From Candidatus Pullilachnospira intestinigallinarum (GTDB taxonomy: Bacteria > Bacillota > Clostridia > Lachnospirales > Lachnospiraceae), in the NCBI GenBank assembly GCA_018711275.1, contig DVIN01000021.1, positions 62,001-126,000 of the forward strand: a stretch of 64,000 nucleotides of DNA, read 5' to 3'. A program made the translations under genes and the position numbers. This document shows positions 44,234-52,019 of this stretch, in pieces; within the stretch, counting starts at the first letter, position 1, and each line of letters opens with the position of its first letter. Under the pieces are notes generated by a model. That model searched no databases and had not been told where the DNA came from. It saw only the letters and a program-made list of their open reading frames with translations.

Positions 44234-44237
44234 TACA

Positions 44238-44255
44238 GGCGGGCGCAGGCCCGCC
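44238..44255 (+). terminator. short GC hairpin after the MerR gene
   Basis: GGCGGGC pairs with GCCCGCC around a four-base loop; no proper T-run. Weak terminator candidate. Confidence 0.4.
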
Positions 44256-44319
44256 GGTAGATTCTTAAAATACGGGGGAATCCACACGTTCCGGAGAAGA
44301 GAATACAGGAGAAAATACC

Positions 44320-45216
44320 ATGCGGACAGAAAAAGAGATGATAGATCTGATTACCAGAACGGCCCTGGAGGATCCCAGGATCCGGGCCGCCTATCTGGAA
44401 GGCTCCCGGGCAAATCCGAAGGTACCCCGGGATATTTTTCAGGATTATGATGTGGAATACATCGTGGAGGATACCAGACCGTTCCGGGAGGATAAGCAGT
44501 GGATCGACCGGTTTGGGGAGCGGCTGTATATGCAGTATCCGGAGGAATGTGTCCTCTATCAGGATGCCGATGTGGAGAACTGGTACGGATGGCTGATCCA
44601 GTTTACCGATGGGAACCGGCTGGATCTGCATGTGGGAACCGCGGAACGGGCAGGAAAAAATCTGGAACTTTACCGGGTGCTGGTGGATAAGGACGGGCTG
44701 TTTGTCAAAAAGGAAGAGTCCTCCGATGAGCGGTACTGGATACGCAGGCCCGGGGAAAGGGAGTACCTGGATGCCTGCAATGAGTTCTGGTGGTGCCTGA
44801 ACAATGTGGCAAAGGGACTGTGGAGAGGAGAAATCCCGTATGTGATGGATATGATCGACGATCCTGTCCGTCCCATGCTGAAGCGGATGCTGCTGTGGAA
44901 AATCGGCGCCAGGAGTCAGTTTTCCGTCAGCGCGGGGAAAGCAGGAAAATATATGAAGGAGTACCTTCCGCCGGAGGTCTACAGCCGCTTTCTGGCCACT
45001 TACGGTAGTGCCGGGGAGGAAGAAGTGTGGGACAGAGTTTTCGCTATGTGCGATCTGTTCCAGGAGACGGCCCTGGAGGTTGGAGAATCTCTGGGTTACT
45101 CTTACAATCAGCAGGAAGCCCGTGGAAGCAGACTGTTCCTGGAATACGCGCGCGCACTGCCGGAGAACGCTTCTGAACATACCCTGGAAGAGTGGATTAA
45201 GAAGCAAGAATATTGA
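44320..45216 (+). CDS. aminoglycoside 6-adenylyltransferase-like protein (ANT(6)/AadE family)
   Basis: 298 aa nucleotidyltransferase. The catalytic region is YLEGSRANPK followed by FQDYDVEYIV with Asp42 and Asp44 as metal ligands; NGRLDLHVG-like block (GNRLDLHVG) supplies the third acid. The C-terminal helical domain has DMIDDPVRPMLKRMLLWKIG and ARSQFSVSAGKAGKYMKEY, typical of AadE. Acquired copies inactivate streptomycin; this copy has the composition of its neighbours, so it looks like a resident chromosomal homologue whose activity is untested. Confidence 0.88.
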   Translation: MRTEKEMIDLITRTALEDPRIRAAYLEGSRANPKVPRDIFQDYDVEYIVEDTRPFREDKQWIDRFGERLYMQYPEECVLYQDADVENWYGWLIQFTDGNRLDLHVGTAERAGKNLELYRVLVDKDGLFVKKEESSDERYWIRRPGEREYLDACNEFWWCLNNVAKGLWRGEIPYVMDMIDDPVRPMLKRMLLWKIGARSQFSVSAGKAGKYMKEYLPPEVYSRFLATYGSAGEEEVWDRVFAMCDLFQETALEVGESLGYSYNQQEARGSRLFLEYARALPENASEHTLEEWIKKQEY

Positions 45217-45322
45217 GACGTTTTGGGATACGGTCTGGAAATTCAGACAGGAAAGAATTTTTTACTTACATGGAGATTGGCTGATATGCTATAATATCCG
45301 AAAAAGACAGGAGGATAGCGGT

Positions 45323-45550
45323 ATGAAGAAAGAGTATGAAGTGGTGGCGGAAATCTCCAACGCCTGCGCGGGAAGCGGGCGGCCTCAGGTTTACATGGAG
45401 GAAGTGGAACTGGAAAATCCGGATGATTATGTCAGAATGAAGCACGGCAGGGACTGGGATCAGGTGAAGAAAGAAGTTCTTCCCTCCGGAGAGATTCAGT
45501 ATGTCCTGGATAAAGGAAGCATCGCCTATAAATACACCTTTACGGAATAG
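45323..45550 (+). CDS. conserved small protein, 75 aa
   Basis: No recognised domain. Blocks: EYEVVAEISNACAGSGRPQVY and ENPDDYVRMKHGRDWDQVKKE. ACAGGAGGATAG gives a good ribosome site before ATG 45323. Acidic, soluble. A single standing gene between the ANT(6)-like gene and the diguanylate cyclase. A -10-like TATAAT is at 45291-45296. Confidence 0.7.
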   Translation: MKKEYEVVAEISNACAGSGRPQVYMEEVELENPDDYVRMKHGRDWDQVKKEVLPSGEIQYVLDKGSIAYKYTFTE

Positions 45551-45611
45551 GAGGATGTGGCGGCACAGGGGGAGAGTCCCGCAAAAATTCCAGGGAAAGG
45601 AAGGCAATCAG

Positions 45612-47528
45612 ATGCAACATCCTGAGAATATCCATTGGGGGAGGTCGCTGGCCACAACTGGGCTTATGATCCTTTTTGTGGTGGCGGCCTCCTTTGGCGT
45701 TATTCACCGCATTAACCGTATGGAGGAAGAAAAGGGGTTTGAGCGTCTTTACGAGGAGGCAGCCAGTCTGGCGGATGACATCGCCATGTATGTGAAAAGT
45801 GACCGGGAGGAGCTGGAGATGATTGCTGCCCTCATAGCAAATTATCCGGAACCCGATTCGCCGGAGCTATGGAAGGTTCTGGATTCTTACACGGCGGAAG
45901 GCATGATGTCAAGAATTGAGCTGCTGCTGCCGGATGATACGGTTCTGACAGGCGGCGGGCAGCGGACAGACGCCGGAGGATTTCTCTCTTTTGAAAAGGA
46001 GGCCGCCCTGGGCGCTCATGTCACAGACCGGGAGACGGATTTGCGGGATGACGGAAATTATATCGTGCGGCATTATGTGCCGGTACGAAGGGACGGACAA
46101 ACGGCTGCCATGCTGTACGGAGTGGTGGAACTGGAAACGCTTCCGGAAAAAGCGAATATGGATCCTTATGGCGGGAAAGGTGCTCTGTATATTATAGACG
46201 GAAACAACGGGGATTTTCTGGTGGATACCTGGCATCAGGGAGAAACCGGAAACATGTGGGAACTGGGAGAGCGCGAAATGGCGCCGGGATACGATTCCGG
46301 ACAGCTCAGGCAGGGAATTCTGAACGGGGACAGCAGATATGTGGTATTCGTATCCCGGACCATAGGGGAATACCTGTATTTCTACTATACGCCGCTGGGA
46401 ATCAATCAGTGGAGAGTGGCGGTTTCCGTGCCGGAAAGCGTGGTTTTTGAAAGTGCCCATGCCATCCAGCGCCTTCTCAATCTGTTTCTGGCCTTTGAGA
46501 TGATCTGCTTTGTGATCTATTTCCTGTGGATGATACGGTATGCCCGCCGGGTGACCGCTGAAAAGCAGCGCCGGCTGGATACGGTCCGCTATATTTACGA
46601 TGTGGAAAAGCTCCTGTTCAATGCCCACGAAAAAAAGGAGAACATCGGCAGGGCGCTGGAAAAAATCGGAGATGTTCTTTCGGCGGAACAGGTGAGCTTC
46701 TGGTTTTCGGGACCGTCTTCTGACAGAGAGGTCTTTTGCTGGAGGCGGCCAGGGGCAGAGTCGTACCTGGAAGCAGCCGGCAAAGGGGATGCGGCGGACC
46801 GGCTGCTGCGGTATTTTCAGGAGGGAAATGGCCAACTGGAGATGTATGAGCGGCAGGAGCTTCAGAAAATCCTTCCGGAAAACGGACAGGAGGGCATCCG
46901 AAATATGACGGCGGTTCCGGTGGAGGATATGGAGGGAAACATCTGCGGAATTCTGGCCGGATACAATATCAGCGGCGGATCTGCCTCGGCGGCGCTGCTG
47001 AGAAATATGAAATTCAGCTTTGCCATGTTCTGCCGTAATCTGAAGATATACACGGATATCCGGAAGCGGGGAGAGCGGGATGTGCTGACGGGGCTTTATA
47101 ACCGGAACCGGTATGAGGACGATCTTGCCGGGATAGGCCGGGATCATCCGGCGGGACTTTCCTGCATTTATATCGATGTCAACGGCCTGCACGAGATGAA
47201 TAACGCCAACGGCCATGAAAAGGGAGATCTCATGCTCAGAACAGTGGCGGAGAAGATTGGCGGATTTTTTGGTACGAAATACAGCTACCGGATCGGCGGG
47301 GATGAATTTGTCGTGTTCGTTCCGGAGAAGCGGGAGGCGGATGTGCTGAAGCAGTGCGGAGAATTTGACGCTTCGCTGAAGAGGATGGGATATCACGTTT
47401 CGGTGGGAATTCAGTGGGAGGCGGAGGTTTCCTCGATGAATGTCCTGATCAAAGCGGCGGAAAAGAAGATGTACGAAGAGAAAAAGAGATATTATGCGCA
47501 GGCTGCCCATGACCGGAGACAGCGCTGA
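45612..47528 (+). CDS. membrane diguanylate cyclase
   Basis: 638 aa. One membrane helix near residues 13-33, an extracellular Cache-like sensor of about 240 residues, a second helix near 283-305, a GAF-like region, then a GGDEF domain: DVLTGLYNRNRYEDDL and YRIGGDEFVVF, with an intact GGDEF near residue 562. It should make c-di-GMP in response to an external signal, controlling motility or biofilm. No EAL partner is in the window and no RxxD inhibitory site is obvious. ATG 45612 is chosen behind GGAAGG; the frame runs further upstream. Confidence 0.92.
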   Translation: MQHPENIHWGRSLATTGLMILFVVAASFGVIHRINRMEEEKGFERLYEEAASLADDIAMYVKSDREELEMIAALIANYPEPDSPELWKVLDSYTAEGMMSRIELLLPDDTVLTGGGQRTDAGGFLSFEKEAALGAHVTDRETDLRDDGNYIVRHYVPVRRDGQTAAMLYGVVELETLPEKANMDPYGGKGALYIIDGNNGDFLVDTWHQGETGNMWELGEREMAPGYDSGQLRQGILNGDSRYVVFVSRTIGEYLYFYYTPLGINQWRVAVSVPESVVFESAHAIQRLLNLFLAFEMICFVIYFLWMIRYARRVTAEKQRRLDTVRYIYDVEKLLFNAHEKKENIGRALEKIGDVLSAEQVSFWFSGPSSDREVFCWRRPGAESYLEAAGKGDAADRLLRYFQEGNGQLEMYERQELQKILPENGQEGIRNMTAVPVEDMEGNICGILAGYNISGGSASAALLRNMKFSFAMFCRNLKIYTDIRKRGERDVLTGLYNRNRYEDDLAGIGRDHPAGLSCIYIDVNGLHEMNNANGHEKGDLMLRTVAEKIGGFFGTKYSYRIGGDEFVVFVPEKREADVLKQCGEFDASLKRMGYHVSVGIQWEAEVSSMNVLIKAAEKKMYEEKKRYYAQAAHDRRQR

Positions 47529-47578
47529 CGTATATTTTTTCCAGAATTGCCCATACTGAGAAGGAAATTTCGAAAAGA

Positions 47579-47623
47579 ATCCTTTACGGCTGTGCAGCCT
47601 GAAGGAAGGAAAGGAGTATCAGT
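47579..47623 (+). promoter_or_regulatory. leader module with compensatory hairpin before rubrerythrin
   Basis: GAATCCTTTAC, hairpin GGCT-GTGC-AGCC, TGAAGGAAGGAAAGGAG, then ATG 47624. Same layout as before addA and engB, but the stem GGCC/GGCC is changed to GGCT/AGCC, so pairing is kept. Confidence 0.65.
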
Positions 47624-48238
47624 ATGGCAGTGGATTTCAGAAACAGTGAGACAAAAGATAACCTGATGCGGGCATTTGCGGGAGAGAGTCAGGCAAGGAA
47701 TCGGTATACCTTCGGCGCGGCCCAGGCCAGAAAGCAGAATCAGGCGGCCATCGCCCAGGTATTTCTGTATACGGCGGATCAGGAAAAGGAGCATGCGGAA
47801 ATCTTTTACAATCATCTGAAGGAACTGGCGGGGGAGACGGTTCATGTGGACGGGACCTACCCGGTGGACCTGACGGATAATCTGGCAGAGCTGCTTCGGC
47901 GGGCCCAGCACAATGAATATGAGGAACACGACGACGTCTACAGGCATTTCGGCGATAAGGCCAGAGAGGAAGGGTTTGAGCGGGTGGCCCGCTCCTTCTA
48001 TATGATTGCCGAGATCGAGAAATTTCACGGGGACCGCTTCGGCAGATTCGCCCAGTGGCTGGAGGAGAATCAGCTGCATGTGTCCAAGGTGAGTTGCGGA
48101 TGGATTTGCCTGAACTGCGGATACGTCTTTGAAGGGGAACAGGCGCCCCAGACCTGCCCGGTCTGCCAGCATGACAGGGGATATTTTATCCGTCTGGAGC
48201 TGTCTCCTTTTACGGACGGACAGGCCGCAGGCATCTGA
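47624..48238 (+). CDS. rbr: rubrerythrin
   Basis: 204 aa peroxide reductase of anaerobes. Diiron ligands in AGESQARNRY, DQEKEHAEIF, HNEYEEHDDVY and IAEIEKFHGDRF; C-terminal rubredoxin-like iron site CLNCGYVFEG and CPVCQHDRGYF. Detoxifies hydrogen peroxide using NADH-derived electrons. Monocistronic behind the hairpin leader module. Confidence 0.96.
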   Translation: MAVDFRNSETKDNLMRAFAGESQARNRYTFGAAQARKQNQAAIAQVFLYTADQEKEHAEIFYNHLKELAGETVHVDGTYPVDLTDNLAELLRRAQHNEYEEHDDVYRHFGDKAREEGFERVARSFYMIAEIEKFHGDRFGRFAQWLEENQLHVSKVSCGWICLNCGYVFEGEQAPQTCPVCQHDRGYFIRLELSPFTDGQAAGI

Positions 48239-48362
48239 AAATGGTTTTGGACAATGGCGTGACGGTAAATGTTTCCAGAAATTTGCAAAGTGATTGCCTC
48301 TTGAAATAAGGTGGCCATCGTGGTACCATATTTAATACTGAGGCAGAAAGGGGAGCTGCCGT
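48239..48362 (+). other. upstream region of the nrdJ unit
   Basis: Contains two adjacent short palindromes, TGGCCA and TGGTACCA (about 48312-48330), and AT-rich CATATTTAATACTG that may hold a -10. No NrdR box and no recognised cobalamin riboswitch box was found, though either would be expected for a class II reductase. Confidence 0.35.
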
Positions 48363-48569
48363 ATGGAGAGGGAAGGGATTGCCCGGCCCCGTCATACGGC
48401 GGCTTTCTTTCCGCCTGAAGAAGGTACCAGGCTGCAGGCATCCGGCCCCGGTTTTCGCTGCCGGGGACGCGAAAAGAGCAGACTGCCGGTTTACAGCCCG
48501 GAAAGGAAGATGTTGCCGGATGGCTGCGCATTTACAACATACAACAGAAAGATGGGAGAGATAGCATGA
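48363..48569 (+). CDS. possible small protein overlapping the nrdJ start
   Basis: 68 codons from ATG 48363 behind AAAGGGGAG, ending TGA inside the nrdJ start (ATGA overlap). The arrangement fits translational coupling, but the product (Arg/Pro-rich, such as MEREGIARPRHTAAFF) resembles no family and could be an accident of a GC-rich leader. Alternatively the region is only an untranslated leader. Confidence 0.3.
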   Translation: MEREGIARPRHTAAFFPPEEGTRLQASGPGFRCRGREKSRLPVYSPERKMLPDGCAFTTYNRKMGEIA

Positions 48570-50851
48570 CGATAGAAGAATGGCTGGGGGAAGAGAACCA
48601 GCTGGGAATGGACATCTGGACAAAGAAATACTGCCAGGAGGGCGAAGATTTTGAGGCCTGGCTGAACCGCATCAGCGGCGGTAATCAGGAAATCGCGGAA
48701 TATATCCGCCAGAAAAAATTTCTGTTCGGGGGGAGGATCCTGTCCAACAGAGGCCTGCAGGAGCAGGGGAGAAAGATCACATTTTCCAACTGCTATGTGA
48801 TCGCGCCGCCGGAGGATGAGATTGAGAGCATTTTTGACTGTGCCAAAAAACTGGCCAGAACCTACAGCTACGGCGGCGGCTGCGGCATCGATATCTCCAA
48901 ACTGGCTCCCCGGGGAGCGAAAATCAACAATGCGGCCAAGGAGACCAGCGGATCGGTGTCCTTCATGGATCTGTATTCCATGGTCACCGGGCTCATCGGC
49001 CAGAACGGAAGAAGAGGGGCGCTGATGATTTCCATCGACTGCTCCCATCCGGATGTGCAGGAGTTTATTGAACTGAAGACCGATCTGGACAAGGTGACAA
49101 AGGCAAATATTTCCGTGCGGATCCATGAGAATTTCATGGAAGCCGTGAAGAAAAATGAAGATTATCTGCTGCACTATACCCGGCAGGCTACCGGAGAGGT
49201 GATCGAGAAAACCGTCAGCGCCAGAGAGCTGTTCCGCCGTATTGCGGAGACCAACTGGGATTACGCGGAGCCGGGTGCCCTGTTCTGGGACCGGATCACC
49301 AGCTGGAATCTGCTGAGCAATACAGAGGAATTTTCCTATGCGGGCGTCAACCCCTGCGCGGAGGAGCCGCTGCCGGCGGGGGGGAGCTGTCTTCTGGGAA
49401 GCATCAACCTTTCCCAGTTTGTGCAGAATCCCTTCACGGACAATGCCTCCTTCGACTTTGAGGGCCTGAAGGACTGTGTGCGGGCCTCTGTCCGGGCACT
49501 GAACGAGGTGCTGGAGGAGGGACTTCCCCTGCATCCTCTGGCGGAACAGCGGGAGAGTGTGGCCAGATGGCGTCAGATCGGCCTGGGCATCATGGGACTG
49601 GCGGACGCGCTGATCAAGCTGGGGCTCACTTACGGGGAAGAAGATGCCGTGAAGATGTGTGACCGGATCGGATTTGCCATGGCGGACACAGCCATCGAGG
49701 CCTCCGCGAAATTGGCAAAGGAAGAGGGCGCATTTCCGGGATGCAACGTGGAGGAAGTCATGAACACGCCGTATTTCCTGGAAAATACCTCTGAGAAAAC
49801 CCGGGAGCTGGTGCGCAAATATGGCCTGAGAAATTCTCAGCTGCTGACCATCGCCCCCACGGGAACCCTGTCCACCATGCTGGGAATCTCCGGAGGCATC
49901 GAACCGGTGTACGCCAACTATTACGAGAGAAAAACCGAGTCCCTTCACGGAACGGATGTGTACTATAAGGTATACACGAAGATCGTGGAGCAGTATATGA
50001 AGGAGTTCGGCCTGAAGGATGTGAGCCGGCTGCCGGAGTATTTTGTTACCGCCATGACCCTGGATTACCGGCAGAGAATCGATATGCAGTCCATCTGGCA
50101 GCGCCATATCGACGCCTCCATCAGCTCCACCGTCAACGTACCCAACGGATTTACCGTGGAAGAGACGGAGGATCTGTATCTGTACGCCTATGAAAAGGGC
50201 CTGAAGGGCATCACCATTTTCCGGGACGGATGCAAGCGTGTGGGTATCCTCAGCACCGAGGAACCGAAAAAATCCAAAAAAGTGACGGCAGGAGAGGGCC
50301 TGAAGCGGGGCGAGATTCTGCTGGTAACCGATGACGTGGTGGGTAAGAAGCGGAAGCTGATCACCGGATGCGGAAGCCTCCACTGCATTGCCCTGTTTGA
50401 TCCCCATACGGGCGCGCTGCTGGAGACCTACCTGAGCAAAGGCTCCACCGGCGGCTGCAACAACTTCATGGTGGGTCTGTCCCGTATGATTTCCATCAGC
50501 GCCAGAGGCGGCATCGATATCGAGACCATTGTGGACCAGCTGAATTCCAGCGGTTCCTGTCCCTCTTACACTGCCCGCCGGGTGACCAGAAAAGACACCA
50601 GCAAAGGCGCCTGCTGTCCTATGGCGGTGGGAAATGCCCTGATGGATATGTACAATGAGATGCAGGCGGAGCTGGCCGAAAAAGAGAGCGGCGAGCCCCA
50701 GAAAAAAGTGAAGATAGCGCCACGCCCCAGAGCAGTACCCTCCCCGGAATCCGACCGGGACCGGATGTACTGTCCGGAATGCGGCGAGCCGCTGGTGTTT
50801 GAGGAAGGCTGTAATATCTGTAAGAGCTGCGGCTGGAGCAAGTGCCACTGA
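48566..50851 (+). CDS. nrdJ: adenosylcobalamin-dependent (class II) ribonucleotide reductase
   Basis: 761 aa. Reduces ribonucleotides to deoxyribonucleotides with a B12-generated thiyl radical, so works with or without oxygen. Visible: TFSNCYVIAPPEDEI, GGGCGIDISKLAPRG, active-site NPCAEEPLP (cysteine and Glu), PTGTLSTMLGISGGIEP, and a C-terminal extension with zinc-ribbon-like CPECGEPL and CKSCGWSKC that carries the redox-active cysteines. Full length. Overlaps the doubtful upstream frame by four bases. Confidence 0.95.
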   Translation: MTIEEWLGEENQLGMDIWTKKYCQEGEDFEAWLNRISGGNQEIAEYIRQKKFLFGGRILSNRGLQEQGRKITFSNCYVIAPPEDEIESIFDCAKKLARTYSYGGGCGIDISKLAPRGAKINNAAKETSGSVSFMDLYSMVTGLIGQNGRRGALMISIDCSHPDVQEFIELKTDLDKVTKANISVRIHENFMEAVKKNEDYLLHYTRQATGEVIEKTVSARELFRRIAETNWDYAEPGALFWDRITSWNLLSNTEEFSYAGVNPCAEEPLPAGGSCLLGSINLSQFVQNPFTDNASFDFEGLKDCVRASVRALNEVLEEGLPLHPLAEQRESVARWRQIGLGIMGLADALIKLGLTYGEEDAVKMCDRIGFAMADTAIEASAKLAKEEGAFPGCNVEEVMNTPYFLENTSEKTRELVRKYGLRNSQLLTIAPTGTLSTMLGISGGIEPVYANYYERKTESLHGTDVYYKVYTKIVEQYMKEFGLKDVSRLPEYFVTAMTLDYRQRIDMQSIWQRHIDASISSTVNVPNGFTVEETEDLYLYAYEKGLKGITIFRDGCKRVGILSTEEPKKSKKVTAGEGLKRGEILLVTDDVVGKKRKLITGCGSLHCIALFDPHTGALLETYLSKGSTGGCNNFMVGLSRMISISARGGIDIETIVDQLNSSGSCPSYTARRVTRKDTSKGACCPMAVGNALMDMYNEMQAELAEKESGEPQKKVKIAPRPRAVPSPESDRDRMYCPECGEPLVFEEGCNICKSCGWSKCH

Positions 50852-51259
50852 TTTTTACGGGCGGACGGGCTTTCATGGGCGGGCGGATCTTTGCAGGCGG
50901 TCCGGCCGGGAAACTGCGTCAGAAGGTCAGTGAAATGGAAGTTTCTGCCGCGCTGAGAAGAGTTATGACTGCGAAATGAAAAGGAATCCCCCCTTTTTGC
51001 GTTGAGATGCCGGGAGCATTTCAGTGCAGAAAGAGGGGATTGTTTGTGTAATCATGGCCGGCTGATCCCAGAAAAGACAGGGAGTGAAAGAATTTTCGGA
51101 CGGTGAATGGAAAATGGCTGCGGTTCTTCGTATACGGCTACTTCTGATGTCTGCGGCGGGATTCGCAAATATTTCGTTTCTGCAGCAGGATCAGCCAATT
51201 CCTCATTCCTGCAGTATGGTTTATCAGCACAAAAATACAGGAAAAACTGGAAAAAGATG
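50852..51259. other. intergenic stretch after nrdJ with a terminator hairpin
   Basis: AATCCCC (50985-50991) pairs with GGGGATT (51035-51041); CTTTTTGC and GCAGAAAG extend the stem and ATGC/GCAT caps it: an imperfect terminator followed by GTTTG. From about 51090 to 51240 I see nothing beyond random short frames. Confidence 0.5.
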
Positions 51260-51310
51260 TTGACAAGTATACTTGGCAATACTACAATAAGAGCATGACA
51301 AGAAAACTTG
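51260..51310 (+). promoter_or_regulatory. promoter with two CAAG-N4-CTTG operators
   Basis: TTGACA (51260-51265), 17-bp spacer, TACAAT (51283-51288). CAAGTATACTTG (51264-51275) overlaps the -35, and CAAGAAAACTTG (51299-51310) lies downstream of the start; both are followed by GCAA and are preceded by TGA. Centres are 35 bp apart. They fit binding of the XRE protein encoded second in the operon. Confidence 0.75.
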
Positions 51311-51335
51311 GCAAATCCACCAGGAGGTTTTCATT

Positions 51336-51671
51336 ATGAACAAAGACGAGATTCTGGCAAGAAGCAGAGCAGAAAACAAAAACAGGGACATTTATATGCT
51401 GGAAGTATTAAACCAGGCAAGTAAAAGCGCGGTTGTAGTTCAGATGGTTCTGGCGACAATCTTTTTCGTGACAGAAGTATTTGCCGGAAAAGGCATAAAC
51501 TATGGGCTATGGGCCATTGTTGCCAGCGCAAATATGACGATCTACTGGATAAAATACATGAAATTCCATCATAAGCAGGTGCTTGTGATGGCGGTTCTCT
51601 ATACCGTATTCGTATCTCTGATGTCCGGATGCCACATTTATAATCTGTTTGTATCGTCCGCGATCCTTTGA
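51336..51671 (+). CDS. DUF6442-like small membrane protein
   Basis: 111 aa. N-terminal charged segment (MNKDEILARSRAENKNRDIY), then three hydrophobic helices. Similar proteins, which I place near DUF6442, sit next to an XRE regulator in many Clostridia. Function unknown. Ribosome site AGGAGG; the next gene starts 13 bases after its stop. Confidence 0.7.
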   Translation: MNKDEILARSRAENKNRDIYMLEVLNQASKSAVVVQMVLATIFFVTEVFAGKGINYGLWAIVASANMTIYWIKYMKFHHKQVLVMAVLYTVFVSLMSGCHIYNLFVSSAIL

Positions 51672-51684
51672 GGCGGTGAAAACT

Positions 51685-51891
51685 ATGGATGATAAGCTGA
51701 TTTTAAAAAATCGCCTGAAAGAAGCGCGGGCAGAACTGAAATTGTCACAGAGTCAGCTGGCGGATATGGTAGGCGTGTCCCGGAATACCATCAGCTCCAT
51801 CGAAACCGGCCAGTTCAATCCCACGGCGAAACTGGCACTGGTTCTCTGTATTGCATTGGATAAAAAGTTTGAAGATCTGTTTTACTTTTGA
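51685..51891 (+). CDS. XRE-type regulator (YozG-like), 68 aa
   Basis: Single helix-turn-helix domain: LKEARAELKLSQSQLADMVGVSRNTISSIE, then NPTAKLALVLCIALDKKFEDLFYF, the short form commonly paired with small membrane proteins. ATG 51685. Likely autorepressor acting on the two CAAG-N4-CTTG sites. Confidence 0.9.
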   Translation: MDDKLILKNRLKEARAELKLSQSQLADMVGVSRNTISSIETGQFNPTAKLALVLCIALDKKFEDLFYF

Positions 51892-51952
51892 AACTGCCCG
51901 ATATCAGAAAGCTGGATCATTTGGGAAAATTACATGGCTGAAGAACGCTTTA

Positions 51953-51981
51953 TCGACTTCGCCCCCTTTTTGTGCTATGAT
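51953..51981 (+). promoter_or_regulatory. promoter of the GTPase-nuclease gene
   Basis: TCGACT (51953-51958), 17-bp spacer, TATGAT (51976-51981). Short leader of about 32 bases to ATG 52020, with AAAGGGG as ribosome site. Confidence 0.65.
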
Positions 51982-52019
51982 AAGAGCTGTATCATTTTAG
52001 CACAGAAAGGGGTATTTTC

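Noticed and set aside
48239..48565. cobalamin riboswitch before nrdJ
   Set aside because: I looked for the conserved B12-box and core words and could not find a convincing set; recorded only as a possibility to test.
48491..50848. 785-codon open frame on the minus strand opposite nrdJ
   Set aside because: Exact antisense of a well-conserved enzyme gene; long antisense frames are common in GC-biased codons and its product has no recognisable domain.
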